From an uncultured Monoglobus sp. (GTDB lineage: Bacteria; Bacillota; Clostridia; Monoglobales; Monoglobaceae), in contig CANRBF010000016.1 in NCBI GenBank assembly GCA_947628795.1, positions 1-39,740 on the forward strand: 39,740 nucleotides of DNA, read 5' to 3'. Made by a program: the position numbers and the translations under genes. The notes beneath the pieces are model-generated. The model was not told the origin of the DNA and searched no databases. It saw only the letters and a program-made list of their open reading frames with translations. This document shows, one piece after another, positions 24,572-32,452 of this stretch (position 1 is its first letter; each line of letters begins with the position of its first letter).

Positions 24572-25765
24572 ATGAAAGTATTAGTTATAAACGCGGGCAG
24601 CTCGTCTCTCAAATATCAGCTTATCGAGACCGACACCGAGGAAGTTTTGGCAAAAGGTCTTTGCGAGAGAATAGGCCTTGACGGCTCAAAGCTCACCCAC
24701 TCGCCCGAGAACAAGGACGATTATGTGAGAGAGCAGGCCATGCCCACCCACACGACCGCCGTTCAGCTGGTTCTCGAGGCTCTTGTTGATCCCGACCACG
24801 GCGTTATCGAGCATATCGACGAGATCTCGGCCGTTGGCCACAGAGTTCTCCACGCGGGTCAGGTCTACAGCGACTCGGTAATAGTTAACGACGACGTTAA
24901 GAGAGTTATAAAAGAGTGCTTCCCGCTCGGTCCTCTGCACAATCCCGCGAACCTTATCGGTATCGAGGCGTGCGAGGAGGCAATGCCCGGCAAGCCGCAG
25001 GTAGCCGTGTTCGACACCGCCTTCGGCCAGAGCATGAGCCCCAAGGCCTATATGTACGCGATACCCTATAAGTTCTATGAGAAGTACGGTATTCGCAAGT
25101 ACGGATTCCACGGCACCAGCCATAAGTTCGTTTCGGGCAGAACCATCGAGTTTGCCGATCTCGACAAGAGCTCCTGCAAGGTAATCGTGTGCCATCTGGG
25201 CAACGGCGCCAGCATTTCGGCTTCGATCGGCGGCAAGTGCGTCGACACCAGCATGGGTCTCACGCCTCTTGAGGGTCTTATCATGGGCACCAGAAGCGGC
25301 GATATAGACGCTGCCGTTGTGCAGTTCCTTGCCAACAACGAGGATCTCAGCGTTGATGAAGTGCTGAACATACTCAACAAGGAGTCCGGCGTTCTGGGTA
25401 TCTCGGGCGTTTCCAGCGATTTCCGCGACCTCAGCGCGGCCGCCGAGGACGGCAACGAGAGAGCGCAGGTAGCGCTTGACGCGTTTATCTACAGAGTAGC
25501 CAAGTATATAGGCTCGTATGTGGCCGCCATGAACGGCGTTGACGCGATAGCCTTCACGGGCGGGATCGGAGAGAACGACTGCGCGACCCGCGGCAGGATA
25601 TGCGAGTATCTGGGCTACTTGGGCGTCAGCATCGACCCCGAGAACAACTCAAAGCGCGGCGAGGAGATGTATATCTCAACTCCCGACTCAAAGGTAAAGG
25701 TTATGGTTATCCCCACCAACGAGGAGCTTGCCATAGCGAGAGAGACTTTGGCGCTTGTAAAATAG
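24572..25765 (+). CDS. ackA: Acetate kinase
   Basis: A 397-residue acetate kinase that converts acetyl phosphate and ADP to acetate and ATP, the main ATP-yielding step of acetate fermentation. ASKHA-fold motifs are clear: the N-terminal phosphate loop VINAGSSSLKYQL, GFHGTSHKFVSGRT, CHLGNGASISA, DTSMGLTPLEGL and the C-terminal AFTGGIGENDCATRG. The length matches the family. CGGAGGG precedes the ATG. A compact terminator follows, so pta-ackA is a two-gene operon. Confidence 0.98.
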   Translation: MKVLVINAGSSSLKYQLIETDTEEVLAKGLCERIGLDGSKLTHSPENKDDYVREQAMPTHTTAVQLVLEALVDPDHGVIEHIDEISAVGHRVLHAGQVYSDSVIVNDDVKRVIKECFPLGPLHNPANLIGIEACEEAMPGKPQVAVFDTAFGQSMSPKAYMYAIPYKFYEKYGIRKYGFHGTSHKFVSGRTIEFADLDKSSCKVIVCHLGNGASISASIGGKCVDTSMGLTPLEGLIMGTRSGDIDAAVVQFLANNEDLSVDEVLNILNKESGVLGISGVSSDFRDLSAAAEDGNERAQVALDAFIYRVAKYIGSYVAAMNGVDAIAFTGGIGENDCATRGRICEYLGYLGVSIDPENNSKRGEEMYISTPDSKVKVMVIPTNEELAIARETLALVK

Positions 25766-25777
25766 GATATTTACATC

Positions 25778-25802
25778 GGGCGGCCAAAACGGCCGCCCTT
25801 TT
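25778..25802 (+). terminator. Rho-independent terminator of pta-ackA
   Basis: GGGCGGCC (25778-25785) pairs with GGCCGCCC (25791-25798) around AAAAC, followed by TTTT. Confidence 0.88.
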
Positions 25803-25808
25803 GCCTCG

Positions 25809-25885
25809 CCCTCCGGGGAGGGCCAAATATCAGCCTCTCCCTCCGGGGAGGGAGAGGTGTCGCCGAAAGCGACGGAGAGGGAGGC
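25809..25885 (-). repeat. Palindromic repeat R4, inverted half copy, in the sigH leader
   Basis: CCCTCCGGGGAGGG occurs at 25809-25822 and again inside an 11-bp-stem hairpin (arms 25834-25844 and 25847-25857). Then come GTCGC-CGAAA-GCGAC (25859-25873) and GGAGAGGGAGG (25874-25884). Read on the minus strand, the order CCTCTCCGTC, hairpin, CACCTCTCCC, palindrome matches the 5' half of R1 and R2 in the opposite orientation. It supplies the only ribosome-site-like GGAGG before sigH. Confidence 0.7.
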
Positions 25886-25898
25886 GAACTCTATTCGT

Positions 25899-26492
25899 AT
25901 GAACTATCAAAACTACACCGACGAGGAATTGGCGGCGCGCGCGAAAACCGACCGTGCGGCGGCAGACTTCCTTTTGAACAAATACAAAAATATGGTCCGC
26001 GCCCGCGCGAAGGCGTATTTTCTGGCCGGAGGCGACAGCGACGATCTGGTCCAAGAAGGCATGATAGGCCTGTTCCGCGCCATCGGCGATTTTGATCCGG
26101 ACAGAGAGGCGTCTTTTTCAAGTTTTGCCGAGCTTTGTGTGCGGCGCCAGATATACACCGCCATAAAATCGGCCGGGCGGCAAAAGCATATCCCGCTCAA
26201 CAATTATGTGTCGCTCAGCAAGCCCATAGACGGCGAAAAATCCGACATCACACTGTCCGACACTATCCCGGGTCCCGTGCTGCTTGACCCCGAGAATTTG
26301 TATATCAGGAACGAAAATTTGAGGGATATAGAGCGCGAGATAGAGGAAAAGCTCAGCGACCTCGAAAAACGCGTGCTGATCCTGCATCTTCAGGGCATGT
26401 CATACAGCGAGATCGCGGAAATAATCGACAAGCCCGCCAAGTCGATAGACAACGCGCTGCAAAGAATAAAAAAGAAGCTGGACGAAAGTTAG
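25899..26492 (+). CDS. sigH: RNA polymerase sigma-H factor
   Basis: A 197-residue sigma-70-type factor closest to SigH (Spo0H), which directs early sporulation and transition-phase genes. Region 2 is very close to the Bacillus protein (AKAYFLAGGDSDDLVQEGMI, ELCVRRQIYTAIKSAGRQKH, IPLNNYVSLSKPI). Region 4 has LSDLEKRVLILHLQGMSYSEI and KSIDNALQRIKKKL. I start it at the ATG at 25899. The nearest GGAGG (25880-25884) is 14 nt away, longer than usual; the in-frame GTG at 25857 lies inside the palindromic repeat. No promoter is visible between the ackA terminator and the gene, so its expression may depend on the repeat or on readthrough. Confidence 0.93.
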   Translation: MNYQNYTDEELAARAKTDRAAADFLLNKYKNMVRARAKAYFLAGGDSDDLVQEGMIGLFRAIGDFDPDREASFSSFAELCVRRQIYTAIKSAGRQKHIPLNNYVSLSKPIDGEKSDITLSDTIPGPVLLDPENLYIRNENLRDIEREIEEKLSDLEKRVLILHLQGMSYSEIAEIIDKPAKSIDNALQRIKKKLDES

Positions 26493-26678
26493 TAACCGTT
26501 CGGCTTTTTGTTTGCAAAATATCTGTAATTTTATATTAAATTCAGCGTAAAACAAGAAAAAAATTCCAATCACAAAAATTAAAAATTGTCAAGAGGAAAT
26601 TTAAAAATTATTAAAATTCAAATACAATTGTGTTAAGCAAATATTATTTTCCACCGCCCGAAATCGCCGTAAAATAAG
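26493..26678. other. AT-rich intergenic DNA
   Basis: First part of the 786-bp gap between sigH and csoR. A weak CCG-TT-CGG hairpin with CTTTTTG (near 26490-26511) may end sigH. The rest is AT-rich with runs such as AATTTAAAAATTATTAAAATT. It holds no convincing gene or promoter, but borders the DnaA-box cluster. Confidence 0.5.
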
Positions 26679-26761
26679 TTATCAACAGAGTTATACACTT
26701 TTTCCACCGTTTTTTAAGTGTAAAAACTGTCAAAAATCCGATTTTTTAAAAGTTATCCACA
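26679..26761 (+). promoter_or_regulatory. Cluster of DnaA-box-like sites
   Basis: TTATCCACA (26753-26761) is a perfect DnaA box. TTATCAACA (26679-26687) and TTATACACT (26691-26699) each differ from the consensus at one position. All three point the same way within 83 bp, next to AT-rich DNA. There is no dnaA or dnaN here, so this is more likely a DnaA-binding regulatory cluster than the main origin. Confidence 0.5.
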
Positions 26762-26923
26762 ATTGACGTTTTCACGTTGGTTCAGGGAATTTGTTAAACT
26801 TGAGTCAATTCGTCACGCTCTTTCGTTAATGAAAAGTCAAAATAAAGCATACCAATTTTTACGGAAATTTTGCCATCAACTTTGCCTCGTGCCTTATGGG
26901 GATTTTTTGCCTCTCCTGCGCAA

Positions 26924-27133
26924 GTGGGAAGGGGTTCCCACCTCCGTCAGGCTTACGCCTGCCACCTCCTCCCAGGAGGAGGCAAAAATGGGCGCCCCCT
27001 GGGGGATAATCAGCAAGCTTGCTTGCGGGTTCAAAGCTATCTTTCAAAATTGTTTACAATTTTGACCAAGAGCTTCCTTAATGCTGTCGAGCAAAGCTCG
27101 ACTGAGGGGGGTCAAATCACTAATCACTACGTT
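26924..27133 (+). repeat. Structured dispersed repeat, copy R2
   Basis: Copy 2 of the R1 family. It has the hairpins CAGGC/GCCTG (26948-26961), CCTCCTCC/GGAGGAGG (26965-26982), GCAAGC/GCTTGC, CAAAATTG/CAATTTTG (27045-27064) and GTCGAGC/GCTCGAC (27086-27102). CCCCCT (26995-27000) can close on AGGGGG (27105-27110). An extra stem GTGGGAA/TTCCCAC (26924-26941) lies at the 5' end. It ends in the same TCACTAATCACTACGTT as R1 and sits about 75 bp before the csoR promoter. Confidence 0.85.
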
Positions 27134-27209
27134 CGCAGGGGCGGACGACCTCGGCCGCCCGTTTCAATTAATATTTTCAAACAAAATGCAAATAATATAA
27201 AAAATATTC

Positions 27210-27264
27210 TTGACATATACCCATATGGGGTATATAATATTAATATACCCCCAATGGGTATATT
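27210..27264 (+). promoter_or_regulatory. Copper-responsive promoter with two CsoR operators
   Basis: TTGACA (27210-27215) and TATAAT (27233-27238) are 17 bp apart. The spacer is a CsoR-type palindrome, TATACCC...GGGGTATA (27216-27234). A second site, TATACCCCCAATGGGTATA (27244-27262), covers the start of the transcript. Repression by CsoR and relief by Cu(I) are expected. Confidence 0.9.
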
Positions 27265-27278
27265 AAAGGAGTGATACT

Positions 27279-27572
27279 ATGTGCGAATGCTGCCATAAGA
27301 CAAAAAAGCGAACCGAGGAAGAATATAAGAGCTTGACGAATCGTTTGAGCCGCATTGAGGGCCAGATACGCGGCATAAAGGGCATGGTCGAGCGTGACGC
27401 TTACTGCCCGGATATTTTGATACAGGTGTCAGCGGTCACAGCGGCGCTTAACGCTTTTAACAAAGAGCTGCTCTCAAGCCATATAAGGACCTGCGTTGTT
27501 GGCGATATCAGAGACGGCAAGGACGAGATAATCGACGAGCTTGTCGCGACTTTGCAAAAGCTTATGAAATAG
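27279..27572 (+). CDS. csoR: Copper-sensing repressor CsoR
   Basis: A 97-residue all-helical repressor of the CsoR/RcnR (DUF156) family. It binds the operators in its own promoter and lets go when Cu(I) is bound. The copper ligands Cys43 (DAYCPDILIQ), His68 and Cys72 (SHIRTC) show the C-x24-H-x3-C spacing of CsoR. LSRIEGQIRGIKGMVE is the family's N-terminal helix. An extra cysteine-rich start (MCECCHKTKK) could bind metal too. AAGGAG precedes the ATG by 9 nt. It is the first gene of the operon with copA, 12 bp upstream of the copA start. Confidence 0.95.
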   Translation: MCECCHKTKKRTEEEYKSLTNRLSRIEGQIRGIKGMVERDAYCPDILIQVSAVTAALNAFNKELLSSHIRTCVVGDIRDGKDEIIDELVATLQKLMK

Positions 27573-27584
27573 AGGTGTTATGAA

Positions 27585-30110
27585 TTGGAGCAATATAACG
27601 TTACGGGAATGAGCTGCGCGGCGTGCAGCGCACGGGTCGAAAAGGCGGTGCTAAAGGTGGACGGCGTCAGTTCCTGCTCGGTCAGTTTGCTGACAAATTC
27701 GATGGGCGTCGAGGGAACCGCTCAGCCGAGCGATATAATCGCGGCGGTCAAGGCCGCGGGCTACGGCGCCTCGCTGAAGAGCGCGGAGACAAAAGCGGCC
27801 GCCAAAAGCGCGGATCCGGAGGACGCGTCCACGGCGGATTTTAAGGCGCTCAGGGCGCGGCTCATATCCTCGCTGGGATTTTTGATAGTGCTTATGTATA
27901 TCTCGATGGGGCACATGATGTGGAACTGGCCCTTGCCCGCGTTTCTCGCCGAGAATCATGTGGCGATGGGGCTCACTCAGCTGCTTCTGACCGAGATAAT
28001 CATGATAATAAACGGAAAGTTTTTCATAAGCGGATTTAAAGGTCTGCTCCGCGGCGCTCCGAATATGGACACCCTTGTGGCTCTCGGCGCGGGCGCGTCG
28101 TTCGCCTACAGCACATACGCGCTGTTCGCGATGACCGCGGCTCAGAACGCCATGGATCACACCGCCGTGATGAGCTACATGCACGAGTTTTATTTTGAGT
28201 CGGCGGCTATGATTCTGACGCTCATAACCGTGGGCAAAATGCTTGAGGCGCGCTCCAAAGGCAAGACCACCGACGCGCTCAAGGGTCTTATGAAACTGGC
28301 GCCCAAAACGGCGGTCGTGCTGCGCGGTGACGTTGAGACCGAGGTGCCGATCGAAAGCGTGAAAATCGGGGATATTTTTATCGCGCGGCCCGGCTCAAGC
28401 GTTCCGGTCGACGGCGTTGTGCTCGAGGGCTGCGGCGCGGTCGACGAGTCCGCGCTGACCGGAGAGAGCATACCGGTCGACAAAAATGTCGGCGACACGG
28501 TCTCTGCCGCGACCATCAGCGGCTCGGGATTTTTAAAATGCCGCGCGACGCGGGTCGGTGAGGACACAACGCTCTCGCAGATCATAAAAATGGTGAGCGA
28601 CGCGGCGGCGACCAAGGCGCCCATCGCCAAGGTGGCCGACAAGGTCTCGGGCGTTTTCGTGCCCGTGGTCATCGCGATCGCGGTCATTGTGACTATCATA
28701 TGGCTGATCGCGGGATACGGCGCGGGTTTCGCGCTGGCGCGGGGAATTTCGGTTCTGGTTATCAGCTGCCCCTGCGCGCTTGGCCTCGCCACGCCCGTGG
28801 CCATAATGGTGGGAAACGGCGTGGGCGCTAGATGCGGCATACTTTTCAAAACGGCCGTGTCGCTTGAAAACGCCGGAAAAGCTGCGGTCGCGGCTCTCGA
28901 TAAAACAGGCACAATAACCAAAGGCGAGCCCCGCGTCACCGACATAATACCGTCGGACGGAGCGGCGGAGGATGAACTGCTGACATTTGCCTGCTCCCTT
29001 GAGGCGGGCAGCGAGCATCCGCTGGCAAAGGCCGTGATGTCGCGCGGAAAAGAGAGAGGCATAAAGCTGTTTGGCGTTCAAAATTTCAGGGCGCTGCCCG
29101 GGCACGGTCTCACGGCGGAGCGCGGCGGCAAAATTCTGCGCGGCGGAAATCTTGAGTATATAAGCGAAAACGCGTCGGTTCCCGAAAGCGCGGCTGAGGC
29201 CGCGGCGGAGCTTTCCGAGCAGGGCAAAACGCCGCTGTTTTTCGCGGAGGACGACAGACTGTTGGGCGTTATAGCCGTGGCGGACGTTATAAAAGAGGAC
29301 AGCCCGTCGGCGATACGCGAGCTGCGCGATATGGGTATCGAGGTCGTGATGCTGACCGGAGACAACGAGAAAACAGCCAACGCCATAGGCGCTCAGGCGG
29401 GCGTCAGCCGAGTGATCGCGGGCGTTCTGCCCGACGGCAAGGAGGCGGCGATACGCGAGCTTAAAATGTCCGGCAGGGTGATTATGGTCGGTGACGGCAT
29501 AAATGACGCTCCGGCGCTCACCGCGGCCGATACCGGCATCGCGATAGGCGCGGGCACAGATGTCGCCATCGACGCGGCGGACGTCGTGCTGATGAACAGC
29601 AGGCTGTCCGACGTTCCGGCGGCCGTCAAGCTGAGCCGCGCCACACTGAGAAACATACACGAAAACCTGTTCTGGGCGTTTATATACAATATAATCGGCA
29701 TACCGCTGGCGGCGGGCGCGCTGATACCGCTGTTCGGCCTCAAACTCAACCCGATGTTCGCGGCGGCGGCAATGAGCCTTTCGAGTTTTTGCGTTGTCAG
29801 CAACGCGCTGCGGCTTAATTTTGTGAAAATTAAAAAAGGCGCAAACCCGCAAAATTCCGAATCGAAAAATAAAAATAATATTAATAATAAAAAGGAGTTA
29901 AAAACTATGGAAAAAACAATCAAAATCGAAGGTATGATGTGTCCACACTGCGAGGCGACGGTGAAAAGCGCGCTTGAGGAGCTTCCGGGCGTTGAGTCGG
30001 CGGTCGCCAGCCACACGGCGGGCACTGCGGTCGTGACCCTGAGTTCCGATGTTTCCGACGATGTGCTCAAGCAGACGGTCGAGGCCAAGGGCTACAAGGT
30101 GGTAGCGTAG
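27585..30110 (+). CDS. copA: Copper-exporting P1B-ATPase fused to a C-terminal CopZ-like domain
   Basis: An 841-residue Cu(I)-exporting ATPase. The N-terminal heavy-metal domain has GMSCAAC (Cys11, Cys14). About eight membrane helices follow, with the CPC metal site at 395-397, the phosphorylation motif DKTGT (Asp439) and GDGINDAPAL. The ATPase ends near 750. A low-complexity segment (NSESKNKNNINNKKELKT) leads to a second heavy-metal domain (775-841, GMMCPHC, Cys786 and Cys789). The start is TTG at 27585 with GAGGTG 7 nt upstream; the ATG at 27580 is out of frame. It shares the csoR operon. The extra C-terminal domain is unusual: CopZ is normally a separate gene. Confidence 0.95.
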   Translation: MEQYNVTGMSCAACSARVEKAVLKVDGVSSCSVSLLTNSMGVEGTAQPSDIIAAVKAAGYGASLKSAETKAAAKSADPEDASTADFKALRARLISSLGFLIVLMYISMGHMMWNWPLPAFLAENHVAMGLTQLLLTEIIMIINGKFFISGFKGLLRGAPNMDTLVALGAGASFAYSTYALFAMTAAQNAMDHTAVMSYMHEFYFESAAMILTLITVGKMLEARSKGKTTDALKGLMKLAPKTAVVLRGDVETEVPIESVKIGDIFIARPGSSVPVDGVVLEGCGAVDESALTGESIPVDKNVGDTVSAATISGSGFLKCRATRVGEDTTLSQIIKMVSDAAATKAPIAKVADKVSGVFVPVVIAIAVIVTIIWLIAGYGAGFALARGISVLVISCPCALGLATPVAIMVGNGVGARCGILFKTAVSLENAGKAAVAALDKTGTITKGEPRVTDIIPSDGAAEDELLTFACSLEAGSEHPLAKAVMSRGKERGIKLFGVQNFRALPGHGLTAERGGKILRGGNLEYISENASVPESAAEAAAELSEQGKTPLFFAEDDRLLGVIAVADVIKEDSPSAIRELRDMGIEVVMLTGDNEKTANAIGAQAGVSRVIAGVLPDGKEAAIRELKMSGRVIMVGDGINDAPALTAADTGIAIGAGTDVAIDAADVVLMNSRLSDVPAAVKLSRATLRNIHENLFWAFIYNIIGIPLAAGALIPLFGLKLNPMFAAAAMSLSSFCVVSNALRLNFVKIKKGANPQNSESKNKNNINNKKELKTMEKTIKIEGMMCPHCEATVKSALEELPGVESAVASHTAGTAVVTLSSDVSDDVLKQTVEAKGYKVVA
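29907..30110 (+). CDS. copZ: CopZ-like copper chaperone, internal in-frame start
   Basis: A 67-residue heavy-metal-associated domain (MEKTIKIEGMMCPHCEATVK) that would carry Cu(I) to CopA. It lies in frame inside copA, but the sequence before it looks like a normal intergenic spacer: AT-rich bases, then AAAAAGGAG (29889-29897) 9 nt before the ATG. Free CopZ may therefore be made by internal initiation, in addition to the CopA-CopZ fusion. Whether both forms exist in the cell is not shown by sequence. Confidence 0.6.
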   Translation: MEKTIKIEGMMCPHCEATVKSALEELPGVESAVASHTAGTAVVTLSSDVSDDVLKQTVEAKGYKVVA

Positions 30111-30123
30111 AAATCAATTAACA

Positions 30124-30160
30124 AGCCGCCCCCTCTATATGAAAGGGGGCGGCTGTTTTG
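30124..30160. terminator. Rho-independent terminator between convergent genes
   Basis: AGCCGCCCCCT (30124-30134) pairs with AGGGGGCGGCT (30144-30154), followed by GTTTTG on the plus strand. It ends the copper operon. It also lies just past the stop of the histidine kinase gene and may serve it on the minus strand. Confidence 0.88.
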
Positions 30161-30162
30161 CT

Positions 30163-31620
30163 TTATTCTTTTGTTTCTTTATTTTTCGCTTTGGGCTCTT
30201 TGCCGCGGTCGAGACTGAACGTGAACCTCGCGTACTCGCCCTCGACGCTGTCGACCTTTATGTCTTTGCCGTGGGCCGCCAGCATGCTCTGCACGATATA
30301 CAGTCCGATACCGGTGCCCTCTTTGTTTATGGCGCGCGACTTGTCCACCTTATACAGCCGCTCGAAAATGATCTTCTGCTGCTCCGCGGGGATTCCCACG
30401 CCGGTGTTGTGAACGGATATCCATATCTCACCGCCCTTTGGATGGGTCTCGATCGTGATCTTGCCCCTATCATAGGTGAACTTTATCGCGTTGTCGATAA
30501 GGTTGGTGAGCACCATTTTGATCTTGTCCGCGTCGGCTCTCACGTAGCTCACGTCGCGGTCGAATATCAGATTGATGTCCAAATTCTTCGCGTCTATTTT
30601 ATTTCCGAGGCCGATTATGATAAGTCTGATCGTCTCGTTGATGTCAAAATTCGATATGGTAAGGTTTACCTTGTCGGACTGCATTCGGGTTATATCAAGA
30701 AAGGTGTTGACAAGCCGCGTCAGGCGCGTCACCTCGTCTTTTACTATTTTGAGATATGAGTTTTGCTTTTCGGGCGGTATGGTTCCGTCCAGAATTCCGT
30801 CTATAAAGCCGCCTATGGTCGTCATGGGCGTTCTGAGCTCGTGCGACACGTCGGATATAAAGCTCATGCGCACGTCCTCCGAGCGCTCTATCGTGTCGGC
30901 CATGTTGTTAAAGCTGTCCGCCAGCTCGGTGAGCTCCTCAACGCTCTCGTCGAATCTGTCGATCTCGACTCTCGATTTCATGTTGCCGCCCGCGAACTCC
31001 CTAACGCTTGTGCTTACGCGCTTTATCGGGTTCGCGAGGATCTTTGACAGCATGTACGACAGGATAAAAGACACGATAATTACGACCAGAGCCGAGAACA
31101 GCAGTATTTTGAACATCTCGTTAATTGTGCTTCGCCTTTGCGGAACGGGCGTGCTTATCAGCACCGAGCCGAACACAAGGTTTTTGTCGTTGTTCATGAT
31201 CGGGACCTCAAGGGTGAACATAGTCTCGTTGAAGGCGCCGCTCATGGTGCCGATCGAGGTGGTCCGCTTGCCCGAAAGCACCTCGCGGAGCTCGTCGATA
31301 GGTATGGATCTTTCCCTGCCCGACCAGTAGCCGCTGTCGGCGGTGTTGACCAGCATCGTTCCGTCCGAGTCGGTGATTATGATATGGCTGCTGCTGCTTC
31401 GCGAAAAGCCCGTAAGCACCGACGAAAGGCTCTCCTGGGATATGCCGTTGTTGATAAGGCTCACGATCGAGTCGGCGTTTTTGCTTATATTGTTCTCTAT
31501 CTGTTTTGAAATAAAGTTGTTCACCAGTACCATCTGGAGCGACGCGAGTATGATTATTCCGATAAGCACCGTCGCCAGATTGGTGAAAAGCACGCGGGAA
31601 AATATGTTTTTTCCGAACAA
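30163..31620 (-). CDS. Sensor histidine kinase
   Basis: A 485-residue membrane kinase. It has a transmembrane helix at 10-34, an extracytoplasmic sensor (~35-170), a second helix at 171-193, HAMP (~193-246), a dimerisation domain with phospho-acceptor His260 (FISDVSHELRTPM) and a catalytic domain with the N box NLIDNAIKFT, NTGVGIP and GTGIGLYIV. In NTGVGIP an Asn stands where many kinases have Asp. It starts at a TTG directly after the TGA of the response regulator gene, with GAGGTG upstream, so the two are translationally coupled. The signal is unknown. It faces the copper operon, but the sensor shows no obvious metal-binding motif. Confidence 0.93.
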   Translation of the reverse strand: MFGKNIFSRVLFTNLATVLIGIIILASLQMVLVNNFISKQIENNISKNADSIVSLINNGISQESLSSVLTGFSRSSSSHIIITDSDGTMLVNTADSGYWSGRERSIPIDELREVLSGKRTTSIGTMSGAFNETMFTLEVPIMNNDKNLVFGSVLISTPVPQRRSTINEMFKILLFSALVVIIVSFILSYMLSKILANPIKRVSTSVREFAGGNMKSRVEIDRFDESVEELTELADSFNNMADTIERSEDVRMSFISDVSHELRTPMTTIGGFIDGILDGTIPPEKQNSYLKIVKDEVTRLTRLVNTFLDITRMQSDKVNLTISNFDINETIRLIIIGLGNKIDAKNLDINLIFDRDVSYVRADADKIKMVLTNLIDNAIKFTYDRGKITIETHPKGGEIWISVHNTGVGIPAEQQKIIFERLYKVDKSRAINKEGTGIGLYIVQSMLAAHGKDIKVDSVEGEYARFTFSLDRGKEPKAKNKETKE

Positions 31621-32316
31621 TCAGCTCACCTCGAATTTATAGCCCACGCCCCAAACGGTTTTAAGGGCCCAGCTTCTGTCTTTGCCCTCGAGTTTTTCGC
31701 GTATTCGCTTTATATGAACGTCAACGGTTCTGGAGTCGCCGAAAAACTCGTAGCCCCATATCTCGTCAAGCAGCTGATCGCGCGTGAATACCTTGTTGGT
31801 GTTCTTTGCGAGAAAATAAAGCAGCTCAAATTCCTTGGGCGGCATCTCGACTTTCTTGTCGTCGATATATACCTCGTATGTGGACTGGTTAATGCGCAGT
31901 CCGTCGAATTTCAGCTCGCCGTCATCGGCCTTTTCCTCGTCGCTGCCCGCGCTGCGGCGCAGGACCGCGCGTATCCTGGCGATAAGCTCCTTGGGCTCAA
32001 AGGGCTTCACCACATAATCGTCCGCCCCCAGCTCAAGGCCGAGCACCTTGTCAAACGTCTCGCCCTTGGCGGTCAGCATAATGATAGGCACATTGCTCTG
32101 CGCTCTGATCTCGCGGCACACCTGCCAGCCGTCCTTGATCGGCAGCATGACGTCCAAAAGTATCAGATCTGGCTTCTCGGTCGTGAATTTTGCCACGGCC
32201 TCCTGGCCGTCGCCGGCGATCACCGCCTCAAAGCCTTCTTTCTCAATATAGAGCCGAACCAGCTCGCATATATTTTCCTCATCATCGACAATAAGTATTT
32301 TTGTTTTGCTGTCCAT
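31621..32316 (-). CDS. OmpR/PhoB-family response regulator
   Basis: A 231-residue regulator. Its receiver domain (1-120) has the acidic pair Asp11-Asp12, phospho-acceptor Asp55 (LILLDVMLPIKDGW) and Lys105-type KPF. Its C-terminal winged helix (~135-231) has RDQLLDEIWGYEFFGDSRTV, DVHIKRIREKL and VWGVGYKF. I start it at the ATG at 32316 because GAGAGG is 8 nt before it; the in-frame GTG 9 bases upstream overlaps that site. It is the first gene of the pair with the sensor kinase and has its own promoter. Confidence 0.95.
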   Translation of the reverse strand: MDSKTKILIVDDEENICELVRLYIEKEGFEAVIAGDGQEAVAKFTTEKPDLILLDVMLPIKDGWQVCREIRAQSNVPIIMLTAKGETFDKVLGLELGADDYVVKPFEPKELIARIRAVLRRSAGSDEEKADDGELKFDGLRINQSTYEVYIDDKKVEMPPKEFELLYFLAKNTNKVFTRDQLLDEIWGYEFFGDSRTVDVHIKRIREKLEGKDRSWALKTVWGVGYKFEVS

Positions 32317-32354
32317 AAACCGCACCTCTCTTTTTTCTTTTAACTTTAAAATTC

Positions 32355-32383
32355 ATTATAACACAATATCCCGCGAATGTCTA
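32355..32383 (-). promoter_or_regulatory. Promoter of the two-component operon
   Basis: On the minus strand TAGACA (32378-32383) and TATAAT (32355-32360) are 17 bp apart, about 40 bases before the response regulator gene. Confidence 0.8.
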
Positions 32384-32452
32384 AATATTTTGTAAACTTT
32401 TCTAAAATAATTTTTGAAGATATGCTTATACTATACAAAAAGGAGTGATCGT

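Noticed and set aside
26679..26761. The DnaA-box cluster as the chromosomal origin.
   Set aside because: dnaA, dnaN, rpmH and similar origin neighbours are absent, and only one box is perfect.
28533..29852. A 439-residue minus-strand ORF opposite copA.
   Set aside because: The plus strand has every P-type ATPase motif. The minus product is arginine-, histidine- and tyrosine-rich without motifs, as expected from the antisense of a GC-rich gene.
30163..32316. The two-component system as a copper sensor because it faces copA.
   Set aside because: The sensor domain has no Met/His/Cys metal motif, the genes are convergent rather than co-transcribed, and CsoR already explains copper control.
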